A DNA stretch of 64,000 nt, taken from assembly GCA_021292105.1 (NCBI GenBank), contig CM037863.1, positions 7,830,442 through 7,894,441 on the forward strand, given 5' to 3'. This document shows positions 43,318-54,300 of the stretch, one piece after another. The stretch comes from Anadara kagoshimensis. Lineage: Eukaryota > Mollusca > Bivalvia > Arcoida > Arcidae. Both the position numbers and the translations under genes were made by a program. Under the pieces are notes generated by a model. It was not told the DNA's origin, made no database searches, and saw nothing but the letters and a program-made list of their open reading frames with translations. Numbering within the stretch: position 1 is the first letter of the stretch; each line of letters begins with the position of its first letter.

Positions 43318-44159
43318 ACTGTGTAGACAGTTGACCTATATATTTGACACGGGGAACGTTGTTTACGTCATTACGTTGGAACAATGCTTATCAAGGTCGC
43401 GGCCATATTTGTTTTCATTGACAACAAGACGTACTGAAATCATGCTGTTGGATTTTTGCAATTTTCGCATATTTAACCCTCATGCACCAGGTACGATAAT
43501 TTACTGGCGTATACTATAATAATTTTCTGGCATTGTATTAAAATTTCTAGGAAAAAAATGTACCAGTTTCAAAAATGGAGAAGAAATTTCTGTTCATTTT
43601 CAAGAGAAATCGGTTATCGTCGGGATATCAGTAATTTTAAGTAAATGTGGCGTTTTATCTCGGACTTTTTGATACATGTAGAAAGTTTAGTTAATTCCTC
43701 ACACGCTTGCATCATATTTGTAGCTAGAAATGTTAATTTTATAGTATAAAAACGATTCTGAAAATGACGAATTTTTTTCGGGTTCAGACACTTGCCAAAA
43801 AGTAATCCCTTTTTATTTACCGCGGAAGGTCTCAAATTTTAAAACCAACGCACAATTTGGACTTGGCTATCCTACTGATATATCACAATTTCATTTAACT
43901 GAAATTATCACAATATATTCATTTTTGTAGAGCGTGGATTATAAACTTTTTTTTTTTTTTTAAAAAAACATCATGGGGTTCAGATTTTAATTGTTATATA
44001 ATTTGAAAATTTGCGCATTTTAATCTTAAATGACATTCAGCTATCACCAAGAATAATTTAATATCTTATACCATCATTAAAAGTAAATTAATACAATCTG
44101 AAGGTTTTTATAACAGCCCAAACAAATTATGACGCAAGCTACCGTTTTTATTTAATTTA

Positions 44160-44548
44160 ATTGACGTTTCGCTGACCACGCCCACAATGTTCCCACACCG
44201 GCTGCCATAACGGTACCAAAGCAGCGCCACGGCAACTAATGACGTACTAGTGTCAATGACGTCATTAAATGGTACAATTCAGACCGAGTTTTCATTCTTT
44301 TTGCGTCCAATTAACGGATCGCCGGTCACGCCCACAGGGGCCGGCATGCCGCAAGTTGAATTACACGCAAAAAGAATGAAAACGCAATTTAATGACGTCA
44401 CTGACACTAGAACATCATTAGTTGCCGTGATGCTGCTTTGGTACCGTGATGGCGGCCAGTGTCGAAACATTGTGGGCGCGGCCGGCGATACGTCAATTCA
44501 AGTATGTCGGGCCTTTGTCGGAACATTTTGGGTGTGGCCGGCGATAGG
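44160..44548. mobile_element. MITE family S, three ends in a rearranged cluster
   Basis: CTGACCACGCCCACAATGTT (44173), CGCCGGTCACGCCCACAGGG (44320) and the inverse ends near 44468-44500 and 44520-44548 are all S termini. Internal TGACGTCACTGACACTAGAA appears in both orientations. It looks like one S copy inserted beside or within another. The 118-codon plus ORF spans these termini and is not a gene. Confidence 0.65.
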
Positions 44549-44609
44549 TCAAATTTTGTACCACGGTGTTTTATGGCAGGAACAACACGTGTATTATGAT
44601 TTTTGATGT

Positions 44610-45000
44610 TTCATTCTAAACTATTTTACTGAATAGCACCAATTTTAAATGAATAACTCTAAATAATTGCAAAATCAGAATTGTGGTCGCCATTACTAGT
44701 CCGACTTATCAACCCACTACACCCCCATTTCAATTTTTGTCAAGTGGTTGTCGAGACAGAATAAAAGTCAAATGCTTCCAAATACGGAAAAGTATTTTGC
44801 AATTTTTGTAGACATTCTGTTTTTCGTTATCGATGCACAGCTTCGTTTTCGTGCAATTTTGACTGGTCATTGTTATTAACACTATCATCGACAACAACAA
44901 AAAGAATGTCAATTCTTAAATAAAAGAATGGACTTTTGACGTCACGGATGACATTCATGGTGTGTAACCCTGCGCCGTAGTGATGTCATTATTTTACTCA
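44610..45000. other. Intergenic, nothing recognised
   Basis: AT-rich; no supported feature. Confidence 0.35.
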
Positions 45001-45007
45001 TTAGAGT

Positions 45008-45376
45008 TGTAAATGTGGTCTAATGGATAAAACGTTAGTTTACAAACCCAGGGTCTCTCACCGCTGTGAGTTCGAGCCCCGCTCAGACCACATGTGGGGA
45101 AAATGAATTTTCCTTGCGTTGGCCTTTACTGGTTCACCTGGTATCAGTATAATGGACTGGGGGAGTGGTACGCTTGTCTTTGGCGTACTGACTCTGTGAG
45201 CTAGCACGTTAAAGTCGCCCTGAGTGCGCGCTAGTACAAGGCAGACCATTAAACAAACCCGCACTTCACATGCATACACGAAATTATTCATAGATTGATC
45301 CATAAAGATTAATAAAATAGTTTTTGTCGCGAATAGCTGAAAAATTGCTGATGCAACATAAAGCAACATTCAACCA
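45008..45376 (+). repeat. SINE family C with tRNA-like head
   Basis: The head ATGTGGTCTAATGGATAAAA begins a tRNA-like fold whose acceptor arm (TGTGGTCT / AGACCACA) is still complementary. The B box GTGAGTTCGAGCCCCGCTC follows, then a long body (GAATTTTCCTTGCGTTGGCC, GTCGCCCTGAGTGCGCGCTA) ending CAACATTCAACCAACC. A second copy is at 49013-49310. The overlapping 103-codon minus ORF is antisense SINE. Confidence 0.8.
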
Positions 45377-45453
45377 ACCAAACCAATCCTGGTTTAGCTA
45401 GGAATCCAAACAAATGATTTTACACAAATTTTGTTGGTTCTGGCGTTTTGAAG

Positions 45454-45640
45454 TACAGTCAAACCTGCTTTAAAGGTCACATCTGTATAAGGACCACCTG
45501 CTTATAAAGGCCAGTAAAATTTTATCCTAATCGGACTTTATTCATATTATTTGAACCTGTATATAAAAGCCATCTGCCCATAAAGGTGACTTTTACTGGT
45601 TCCTTTGGATGACCTTTATAGACAGGATTGGCTGTAGTAT
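45454..45640. mobile_element. MITE family P
   Basis: The left end TACAGTCAAACCTGCTTTAA and right end GACCTTTATAGACAGGATTGGCTGTA (read 45611-45636) are inverted repeats. Internal CATCTGCCCATAAAGGTGAC matches the family. Confidence 0.8.
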
Positions 45641-45644
45641 TGTT

Positions 45645-45815
45645 TACAGCACAGAGATTCTTTGACTCCTGGGATTTTGTGGAGTAATGGGTTTTACACC
45701 CCTGTCATGATTCTTTCACTTTGGTCAGTTCAAAAATGGCGGAGGAAACCGGAGTTCCGAAAAAAACCCCACCTACATTCGACAAACGATCTAAAAAACT
45801 ATCGCACCAGAAGGA
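45645..45815 (-). repeat. SINE tail fragment, paralogous to 46835-47190
   Basis: GATTCTTTGACTCCTGGGAT, GGAGTAATGGGTTTTACACC and then ACATTCGACAAACGATCTAA recur on the far side of the 28-bp array. The second copy is interrupted by a Q MITE, and this one is the uninterrupted version. Confidence 0.75.
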
Positions 45816-45890
45816 AGTTCACGTATTTAGCCTTTGTTAGTTTTCAAAGTTTTTACTTTGCTTTAGGATTGTGATTTGGACATGGAATAG
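45816..45890 (+). repeat. Foldback repeat R, terminal block only
   Basis: GGAAGTTCACGTATTTAGCC, AAGTTTTTACTTTGCTTTAG, GATTGTGATTTGGACATGGA is the R terminus. Its last bases merge with the first unit of the 28-bp array. Confidence 0.75.
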
Positions 45891-46758
45891 TATGTTTGTT
45901 TTTGATTATATGGAATAGTATGTTTGTTTTTGATTATATGGAATAGTATGTTTGTTTTTGATTATATGGAATAGTATGTTTGTTTTTGATTATATGGAAT
46001 AGTATGTTTGTTTTTGATTATATGGAATAGTATGTTTGTTTTTGATTATATGGAATAGTATGTTTGTTTTTGATTATATGGAATAGTATGTTTGTTTTTG
46101 ATTATATGGAATAGTATGTTTGTTTTTGATTATATGGAATAGTATGTTTGTTTTTGATTATATGGAATAGTATGTTTGTTTTTGATTATATGGAATAGTA
46201 TGTTTGTTTTTGATTATATGGAATAGTATGTTTTTGATTATATGGAATAGTATGTTTGTTTTTGATTATATGGAATAGTATGTTTGTTTTTGATTATATG
46301 GAATAGTATGTTTGTTTTTGATTATATGGAATAGTATGTTTGTTTTTGATTATATGGAATAGTATGTTTGTTTTTGATTATATGGAATAGTATGTTTGTT
46401 TTTGATTATATGGAATAGTATGTTTGTTTATGATTATATGGAATAGTATGTTTGTTTTTGATTATATGGAATAGTATGTTTGTTTTGATTATATGGAATA
46501 GTATGTTTGTTTTTGATTATATGGAATAGTATGTTTGTTTTTGATTATATGGAATAGTATGTTTTTGATTATATGGAATAGTATGTTTGTTTTTGATTAT
46601 ATGGAATAGTATGTTTGTTTTTGATTATATGGAATAGTATGTTTGTTTTTGATTATATGGAATAGTATGTTTGTTTTTGATTATATGGAATAGTATGTTT
46701 GTTTTTGATTATATGGAATAGTATGTTTGTTTTTGATTATATGGAATAGTATGTTTTG
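45880..46758. repeat. 28-bp minisatellite, about 31 units
   Basis: The unit is ATTATATGGAATAGTATGTT + TGTTTTTG. Nearly all copies are identical; two are shortened by four bases (near 46230 and 46560), one lacks a T (near 46485) and one has an A substitution (near 46430). The founding sequence is the terminus of family R immediately to the left (GGACATGGAATAGTATGTTT). Confidence 0.97.
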
Positions 46759-46834
46759 ATTGTTGAATGTTTTTTAACGCCACAACAGCATATTTGCATA
46801 ATATCAAAACACTATATCATTTCTTTTGAGATTC

Positions 46835-46953
46835 TTTGACTCCTTGGATGTTAGAGTGGAGTAATGGGTTTTACACCCCAGTCAAGATTATTTAACTTCA
46901 GTTATTTTGAGAAATTGTGGAGGAAATGGGAGTTCGAAGAAAAAATCCACCTA
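46835..46953 (-). repeat. SINE tail fragment, second paralogous copy
   Basis: GATTCTTTGACTCCTTGGAT, GGAGTAATGGGTTTTACACC and AATCCACCTA match 45650-45775. The match resumes at 47156 (CATTCGACAATCGATCTAAC) after the Q insertion. Confidence 0.75.
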
Positions 46954-47153
46954 TAGTACAGTTAAAATTTTAACACTTAACCTAACGGTTTAATGTCGAA
47001 TTTACACCTCATCTCAATAGTAGATTTTTCTCGACAACTTTTTTCTATCTCGGTAGCTTTTTGTCAGTAACTATCCATATTTCGCACACTTGAAAACCAA
47101 GCTGCGAATTCTTTTCGTTTGCCCAGTGCGAAACTTTTGACAGGCATGCACTG
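46954..47153. mobile_element. 200-bp MITE Q at a verified TA target
   Basis: Begins TAGTACAGTTAAAATTTTAA and ends GGCATGCACTG, flanked by TA (46952-46953 and 47154-47155). The paralogous sequence at 45770-45785 reads CCACCTACATTCGAC with no insert, so precise borders and a 2-bp TA duplication are shown directly. A TA duplication fits Tc1/mariner-type mobilisation. Confidence 0.9.
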
Positions 47154-47199
47154 TACATTCGACAATCGATCTAACAAACTATGACACTAGGGTTAGCGA

Positions 47200-48263
47200 C
47201 GAGCGCACGCTGTAGACAACAGGGAAATCGAGGTCTTTATTTAAGAGACAATAATGGGTTATCGGTAAAGTGGTATTATCAGTGTCTATCAATATATTAT
47301 TAAAATATACATAAATACAATAATCTGACGAAGAACGTAAAGCAGCATTATATGACACCAGCCCGTTCTTGATTTTTAATTATTGTATAATTTATTTAAG
47401 AATTTCTTAGTGATGGTTGAATTTTGTTCTTGATTAAGGATAACACGGTGTTTACTTGTCTCAATCCGATATCTAGGATAGCCCGTCAATTTTGACCTGG
47501 CTGTTTGACCTTTAATTTGAATACTCAAACAGGCACTAATTGTGTAATTTAGAACCTATATAAAGTTAATATATACCATAGGACATAGTAATACTGCTAC
47601 TTGGTGTTTGTGGTAATGAAACATGATGTCTAACCTCAATCACACAGTCTAATAGGCAAATCTAATACACATGTATTCATATTTAAAGGTCAAACTGCCA
47701 GGTCAAACTTGAAGCACTATATCATAAAAGTGGATAACACTAATCCTGAAATTTTAATAAATTGTTTGGAGATGGATTTCAAATCTCTTGATAATCGACT
47801 GGTATCATCTAAGTATAAAACAATAGGGTTTGTCAACTACACGACTCATTTATCTACGGGAACTCAAAATTGCTGCTTCAACCTTCAGAAAAGTGTTGAA
47901 CAAAACGGCTATTCTGTACCTAGCCTTGCATTACTGCTCATTTCCGGGGTATCACTCCAGGAAATTTAGTCCTGCCAGATACCAACATTTTGCAAAAGGA
48001 TTCTGAACAACTTAACGAGCTGCTTTAATTGTTTTGATAAATGTTTTAAAAACGCTTTGTCTAATTATAAAAGTAAGACGAGGACTTGTTTCCAAACGCC
48101 AGCTTATTTAAAACGTTTATAAAGGGACTTTTAAGTGTGTGTGTGTTGCTGCCGCAAATTTTAAATGAGTGACAAAAATATTAACCACAACATCAGTCTT
48201 GTATTAATAGATAAACGAGAAGAAGGATTTTATTATTAACAGTTACATTTAACGAATTTCAAG

Positions 48264-48265
<2 letters not shown>
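47200..48265. other. Region upstream of the four-TM gene
   Basis: Mostly AT-rich. A TATAAA-like TTTATAAAGGG lies at about 48117-48127, some 260 bp before the ATG at 48382; it could be a TATA box, but nothing else supports that. The 86-codon plus frame 47709-47969 has no recognisable domain. Confidence 0.3.

Positions 48266-48269
<4 letters not shown>

Positions 48270-48306
<37 letters not shown>
48270..48306 (+). repeat. Poly-A tract, 37 nt
   Basis: An uninterrupted A run 75 bp upstream of the four-TM start codon. No AATAAA precedes it within 30 bp and no LINE or SINE body is recognised directly upstream, so origin is unknown. If transcribed it would lie in the 5' UTR. Confidence 0.9.
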
Positions 48307-48307
<1 letters not shown>

Positions 48308-48381
48308 ATAATAATAATAGTAATAATTTTGGTTTTATTTTGAAGGCTGTACGTTAACTTTTAGAAAATATTTTTAAGATC

Positions 48382-51300
48382 ATGGGTGCTTTTTCATGTT
48401 CATATATCACGGTTTTAAAAATCGTCGCCATTTGTGGTATGGGAATCGCATTTGTTCTACAAGCTGTAGGATTTTCATCAAAGAAGTGGGATGGTGTCGA
48501 TACTAGAGTGTATCTACATAGGTGGTACGCATACCAAAATTTGTGGACAACATTCGACGAAGCCCACGGTGTTGGAAGTTATGCTGTTTATAAAATATTC
48601 GATGACTCCGGTAAGTTTTGTCATCCAAACTCAAGCGTAGAGTGTATAGTAGAGTTTTATGCCAAAATAAAGTTTTTTTTAACTTATATCCAGGCGGTCA
48701 TTTCAGGGACTCAAGATTAACGAATTAATTCATTGATTGAATAGGATTTTACGTCCAAGTAAAGCATATTTCACTCACATGGAGACGCCACCAGATATAG
48801 GTGAAGTGACATTTTTTTACGTTTGCAGTGCGCTCAGGTCAATATGTAGGGAGGGTTCTTTAACGTATCATATCTGCCGTGACAAGGGACAGCGTTTTTT
48901 TTCATTTTTCTTTCAAAGGTCCCGTTTTTTCATTTCTAAATTCCGAGTGGTTGGCAAAAAAACAGTTACTACCTTTACCAAGTCTTGGTCAGATCACGAC
49001 CTCCCACATATGGAGTCTCTCACCGTTGTGAGTTCGAGTCCCGCTCGGACCACATGTGGGAAAGTGAATTTTCCTTGCCGTTGGCCTTTACTGATTCACC
49101 TGGTATCAGTATAATGGACTGTAAAGTCGCCCTGAGTGCGCGCTAGTACAAGGCAGACCATACAACACACTCGCACTTCACATGCATACACAAAATTGTT
49201 CATTGATTAATCCATAGAGATTAATTAGATAGTTCTCGTCGCGAATAGCTGAAAAATTGCTGATGCGACGCTAAGCAATATTCAACCAACCAACCATATG
49301 GAGTGAGCATTCTAAAAATCAAGCGTAGTTTAGTGTGAAATATTGAAATTGTACACACAAGAATTTATTCTGGCGGCATTTGGGGACTCAAGAGTTGAAT
49401 AATCAGTGCAAAAGACGTAACTGTGTTTTTCTTAATGTATGAGAAGGCCGTTTGGGTGGTTCGAAATTTGAACGCTATAACCATGGTTACTTTGACAAAC
49501 AGTGAGGTGCTTCCGATAAGCCTCTGGAAAATTACATATATGTCTTACTTACTTACTTACTTACTCACTTTACTTAGTCCTCTTCGTGCCTGGGGCACAT
49601 AAGGCCTTTACCGAGGACCTCCATCTCTGTCTGTCGGGTGCCATTTGCTGTACTATGCCCCAAGTCTACCCTGCTCCTTCATCTCTTTCTCAACTGATCT
49701 CCGCCATGTCTCTTTGGGTCTTCCTCTGCTTCTCTTTCCAGGTGGAGTCCATCTTAAGGCTACCCTTGGTATATCTGATATTTCCATTCTAAGGACATGG
49801 CCGATCCACCTCCAGCGTTTCTCTTTAATCTGGTCGGATATGTCAGTTGTTTGTGTTCTTCCATACAGCTCTTCGTTGCTGATCTTATTTGGCCAGAATA
49901 TTTTTAGGATCCTGCGGAGACATCTGGTTTGGAAGGTGTCTAGTTTTTGAGCGATGGTGTTGGTCACCTTCCAAGACTCTGAACCATATAGAAGAACTCC
50001 AATTACGTTGGTTTTAAATATTCTGATCTTGGTTTGGGTCCTGATACTTGATGACTTCCAGATGTTCCGTAGGTTGGCAAAATTGGCATGAACTTTTGTT
50101 ATTCTGCATCGGACATCTCCAGTAGAGTCTCCATTGGCTGTGATCTTGCTGCCAAGGTATGTGAAATCGCCGACCTCTTCTATTCTGTTGTTATTTGCTG
50201 TTACTTGGTTATCTTTCTTAGCATTGATCTTCATTAATTTTGTTTTGTTGCCATTTATCTTGAGTCCAATTTGTCTGCTGAAATTTAATGGGTCATCAGT
50301 TTTACTTTGGATATCCTTATGTCGCTGTGCAAGTAGGGCGATGTCATCAGCAAAATCAAGATCTTCGAGCGACTGTTGGAATGTCCAGGATATTCCTCTA
50401 CTGGCTTGGCTGGTGGTGGTTTTTATAAGCCAGTCTATACAGAGATTGAACAGCAGAGGTGAGAGTAAGCAACCTTGCCATACATGTATTACACCAGTGA
50501 TAATTTTTACAGCACAAGACGGCGGTTTCGGAATATAATTTCTTATCAGTAGTCCTTGTGAAACAAAAAGGTTTAAGGCGATTGAAAATAAATCTAAAAG
50601 ACCGAAAATATAAACGAATTTAGATAGTTCATAAATGTGTTATTCATAAGTGATTACTTAAAATGGGTGAATTTTAAGTCATATAAGATCATATACGGTA
50701 AATGAATTGATTTTCGCGGTGTACTAATTTTCGCTTGTTACGCGGTCGTTTGTTTTGTGCGAAAATTATATTATGCTTATTGTGTTATAGTGCATATTTA
50801 AAAAAAACGCGAAAATTTAACAACGCGGTTATGTCTAAATTTGCTAAACCGCGAAAAAAATGCACGCGAAATAAATACGTTTACAGTATATATAACTATG
50901 ACCTTAGTGGTCGAGCGGTTTAAAGCACCCACTTGCTGATCACAACGTGTCTCACCGGATAGGTTGATATTATTCTACTTATATTACCATATACCAGTTT
51001 TATGCTGCGGCCGCCAGTCAACTCGCAAACTTTGGTCAAATAGCTGGTACAGTATGAAACGCTATTAATCAAAAACGAATAAACTAATCCATGTCCGAAT
51101 CACAATCCTGAAGCAAAGTAATAACTTTGGAACTGACAAGTCAGGTTAAACACGCGAACTTCTAATTTGTCAACTCTAAAGTTTTTACTTTGCTTTAGGA
51201 GTTTGGTTAGGACATGGATTTGTATGTTAGTGTTTGATACTAATGCCACCAAACAGGTTTTTGACATTGGTCTGAGGTTGAAGGCGAAATGTTGTCAAGC

Positions 51301-54300
51301 ATTTATTATCTCTTGTTAGTGCTGTGTATTTCCAGTGGAATAGCGTGCATATATGCCAATAATCATGTGCTTGCACATTTATTAAATGATTTATTTTTGG
51401 GTTTTTTTTATATTTAAAAAAAGTTAATCCAACATGTCATTTGTCATGATGCCAATTGTCTTTTAAAATGACACAAACGTCTTCATGAATTGACAAACTG
51501 TAAAAATCCAACAAAAAAGATTCTTTTTGCAAATCTAAAATATTTCGTTTGGCTCTCTAACTGTACATTTTCCATGAATGCAGAAAAATACACCAAAATT
51601 TGTTTCATTTAAAAAAAATATCAAGGGAGCATGTTCCCGGACCCCCTCGTGTGGACGCACTGGCATCAGGGTCGCGCGATTTTTTTTGCTGGCTACGCCA
51701 CTAATTCCGAATCTTTCCACGTGTTCATATTGGCCAGATTGTTACGCATTGTATCAATAACACACATTGTTAATTAGTCATTATAAATTGTAAGTTGATA
51801 ACGTTTCACTTTGTATAAATTATTACGTTACCATGGTGATATTCAACTAAATCTCGATTACAAATTGATTAAATTCCCATTTTTCAAATTAAATTAAATT
51901 AATGCATGTATTTTAAGTGGAGGATAAACACAAAATGGTAATAATTGCACGTTATTTAGTGTAACATAGAACGCAGTCAATTACAACGTGTATTGTAACA
52001 TGGTCTTGTTTACATGTTTCCGGAAAGCATATATCAAATGTCACCCCGTACTCAAATTCCGCAAAAGTTTTTCTTTAGTCTATTTAAAAATCGCTGGTGA
52101 GAATGAAGGCATCGGGTACATTCTGCGATTCTCTTCAGTATGTAACGTTTTAATAACCTTTTCAGGGCAGTTTACAATATAAAACTCAGGTGAACTACGA
52201 ACCATGAACACTACGGTTGATCAGTTTGTAGATTGATTGTTTCGACTATTGGAGATCGTGGGTTTGAAACTCGGACGAGTCTGAAAAGATTTGAAATAGG
52301 TTGTGATTGTTTTTTTTTTTTGCCAAGCACTTGGCATTTAGAAATGAAAGTCATTTGGGGTTTGCAATTTTTAATGGAAGAATATATTTGAGTGATCATA
52401 TCGAATTAGTGATGTTATCGAGATTTGGGTTATGATTTTTATTCTTACTGTTTACCATATTAAATCCATCCAATATATAAGTCCAGACTTTATTAGGTGT
52501 GGAGATTTTCGACGCCTAATAAAGTCAAAGATTTCAAAGATTAAGACTCCAGAGGTGAAGTCAAATACAGTCGAGATTGCCACTATCTAATGAATTCTGG
52601 ACTTTATTTATTTTTGGAGTTGTTATAGACCACTAACTGTATTTAACATTTGTGTATTTTTATATTTGCGTCGTCGGATTGTAATCAAGGCGAATAATAT
52701 AAAAATATTATTGCAGTAATAAACCTGCTTCTCCTGCTTATGGTGTATTTGTTTCCCAATAAATACGCTATGGTGGAGCTTGTTCTCACCTCGGAAACTT
52801 TATACATCGACGCAAGTTGCTCACCTAAGGGATATTGCAAGCTGAGGCTTATTAGGGCTCTCAAAAAGTTTTATGGCCGTCATCGCAGTATTCTTGATAA
52901 GTTTGATGTCTCTATGTCCAAGATTGCCCTGGATATATCACGTCCCATAGTTTCATGTTCCTTTCACTCATTTTTGATTTTAGGCGTAGCTAATGTAGCA
53001 AGCTAAACAGGAGGTGCTTACCCTTCGGGAAAACCCGGCCTCACTTTCCTGGTGGAAGTTCACGTGTTTACCCTGACCTGCCATTTAGATGTTTTTACTT
53101 TGCTTCTGTATTGTAATTCGGAAATAGATTTTATATGGTTGTTTTTAATTTTAAAAATTGTTAAATTCGCGATTTTTCGCAAAAAAAAAAAAAAAAAAAA
53201 AAAAAATAAATAAATAAAATAAAACAAATGACGATTTACGATAGGAAAGTTCTCGTTACTCAAGCATGCGCATAATGATTATACATACATATAAATGTAC
53301 TATTTTACAGCTCGGAAGATGCAGGTGATTTATATGGGAAGAACCGGTTTTGGTATTACTGTCGTAGGTTTTGTCTTGATTATTGTGTCTTCATTTTCCA
53401 AAAAAGTCGCCATAAATTCTTAAATTCGATGCATAAAATACATCCCTTAACTCAAGCATGCGCATAATGATTCTACATTTATTTTTCAGCTTGGAAGATG
53501 CAGGTGATTTATATGGAAACAACAGGTTTTGGTATGACTGTTGTTGCTTTTTCGTTGATCATGGTATCTTCATTCATCAACAAAGTCGCCATGAACCCTA
53601 AAATCCAATACGCCTTCAGCATAATGGCTGCCATAGGATTATTCATCGGAGGTAAATATCGATAGTAGAAACAGATGTACTGATTGATTTAGTGTTGTTT
53701 TAAGTCAGATCACTAAGGCTTCAGCTACTGTAGATCATTTTTATTTCGCGGGAGATATATTGTCGCATAAATTCGCGACTCATACAATTCGCGAATTCAA
53801 ATATAAAGCTAATATTTCCAGCACACAGATATTTCTATGTTGCCATACATGTAATGTATTCAATAAGATTCCAAACGCGAATTCATATATTTGCGAATAA
53901 GGCCAAGATGGTTTTGACGCGAAATTTTCTATTCGCGAAAAATAGGTGATCTACAGTATTCGCTACGAAACATTACACAATGGCTGTCATAAAATAATTT
54001 ATCGGAGGTAAATATCGGTAGTAGAAACCGATGTGTTATTGACTGAATGTTGTTTTGCAGTACAAATCTGTCGAAAGTTCAACACAAAGCTACCAAATTA
54101 GTGTCGACCAATGGATGGCTTCGGCAAGGTAGATCATTTCTCACTCGAGGTTGACCCACAGATTTTTGTTAGAAGACGAACACCTTAAACTACGTCACCG
54201 CGACCCCTGATGGACGCAAATGAATAGTTAAGGTCAAAGAATTATACACAGGTTTTAACGATTATTTATCCAAACAGTTGTAATGTGAAATTATCCATTT

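Larger units (their letters stand above)
39594..43877. other. 4.3-kb interval bounded by inverted CAGTAGGATAGCCAA ends
   Basis: CAGTAGGATAGCCAA at 39594-39608 is mirrored by TTGGCTATCCTACTG at 43863-43877. Direct similarities also join the two sides (CTCATGCACCA near 39903 and 43480; GTACCAGTTTCAAA near 40001 and 43560). The interior is AT-rich, lacks any recognisable transposase and contains the TTTA repeats and a Q MITE. It may be one large element or two related solo elements in opposite orientation. 40100-42530 holds no supported gene. Confidence 0.35.

Noticed and set aside
44250-44606. 118-codon plus-strand gene
   Set aside because: It spans MITE S termini in both orientations and has no domain.
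45008-45092. Functional tRNA gene
   Set aside because: The acceptor arm is complementary, but the T arm is poorly paired and the head continues into a SINE body found again at 49013; it is a SINE promoter region.
47709-47969. 86-codon frame as an upstream exon of the four-TM gene or a processed retrocopy ending at the poly-A run
   Set aside because: No matching splice donor, no recognisable protein and no polyadenylation signal before the A run; not supportable.
48281-48380. TATA-less promoter assignment just upstream of the four-TM ATG
   Set aside because: Only AT-rich and poly-A sequence; no motif with real information.
49586-50538. Plus-strand frames over the LINE as genes
   Set aside because: They are antisense to a reverse-transcriptase frame with clear motifs on the minus strand.
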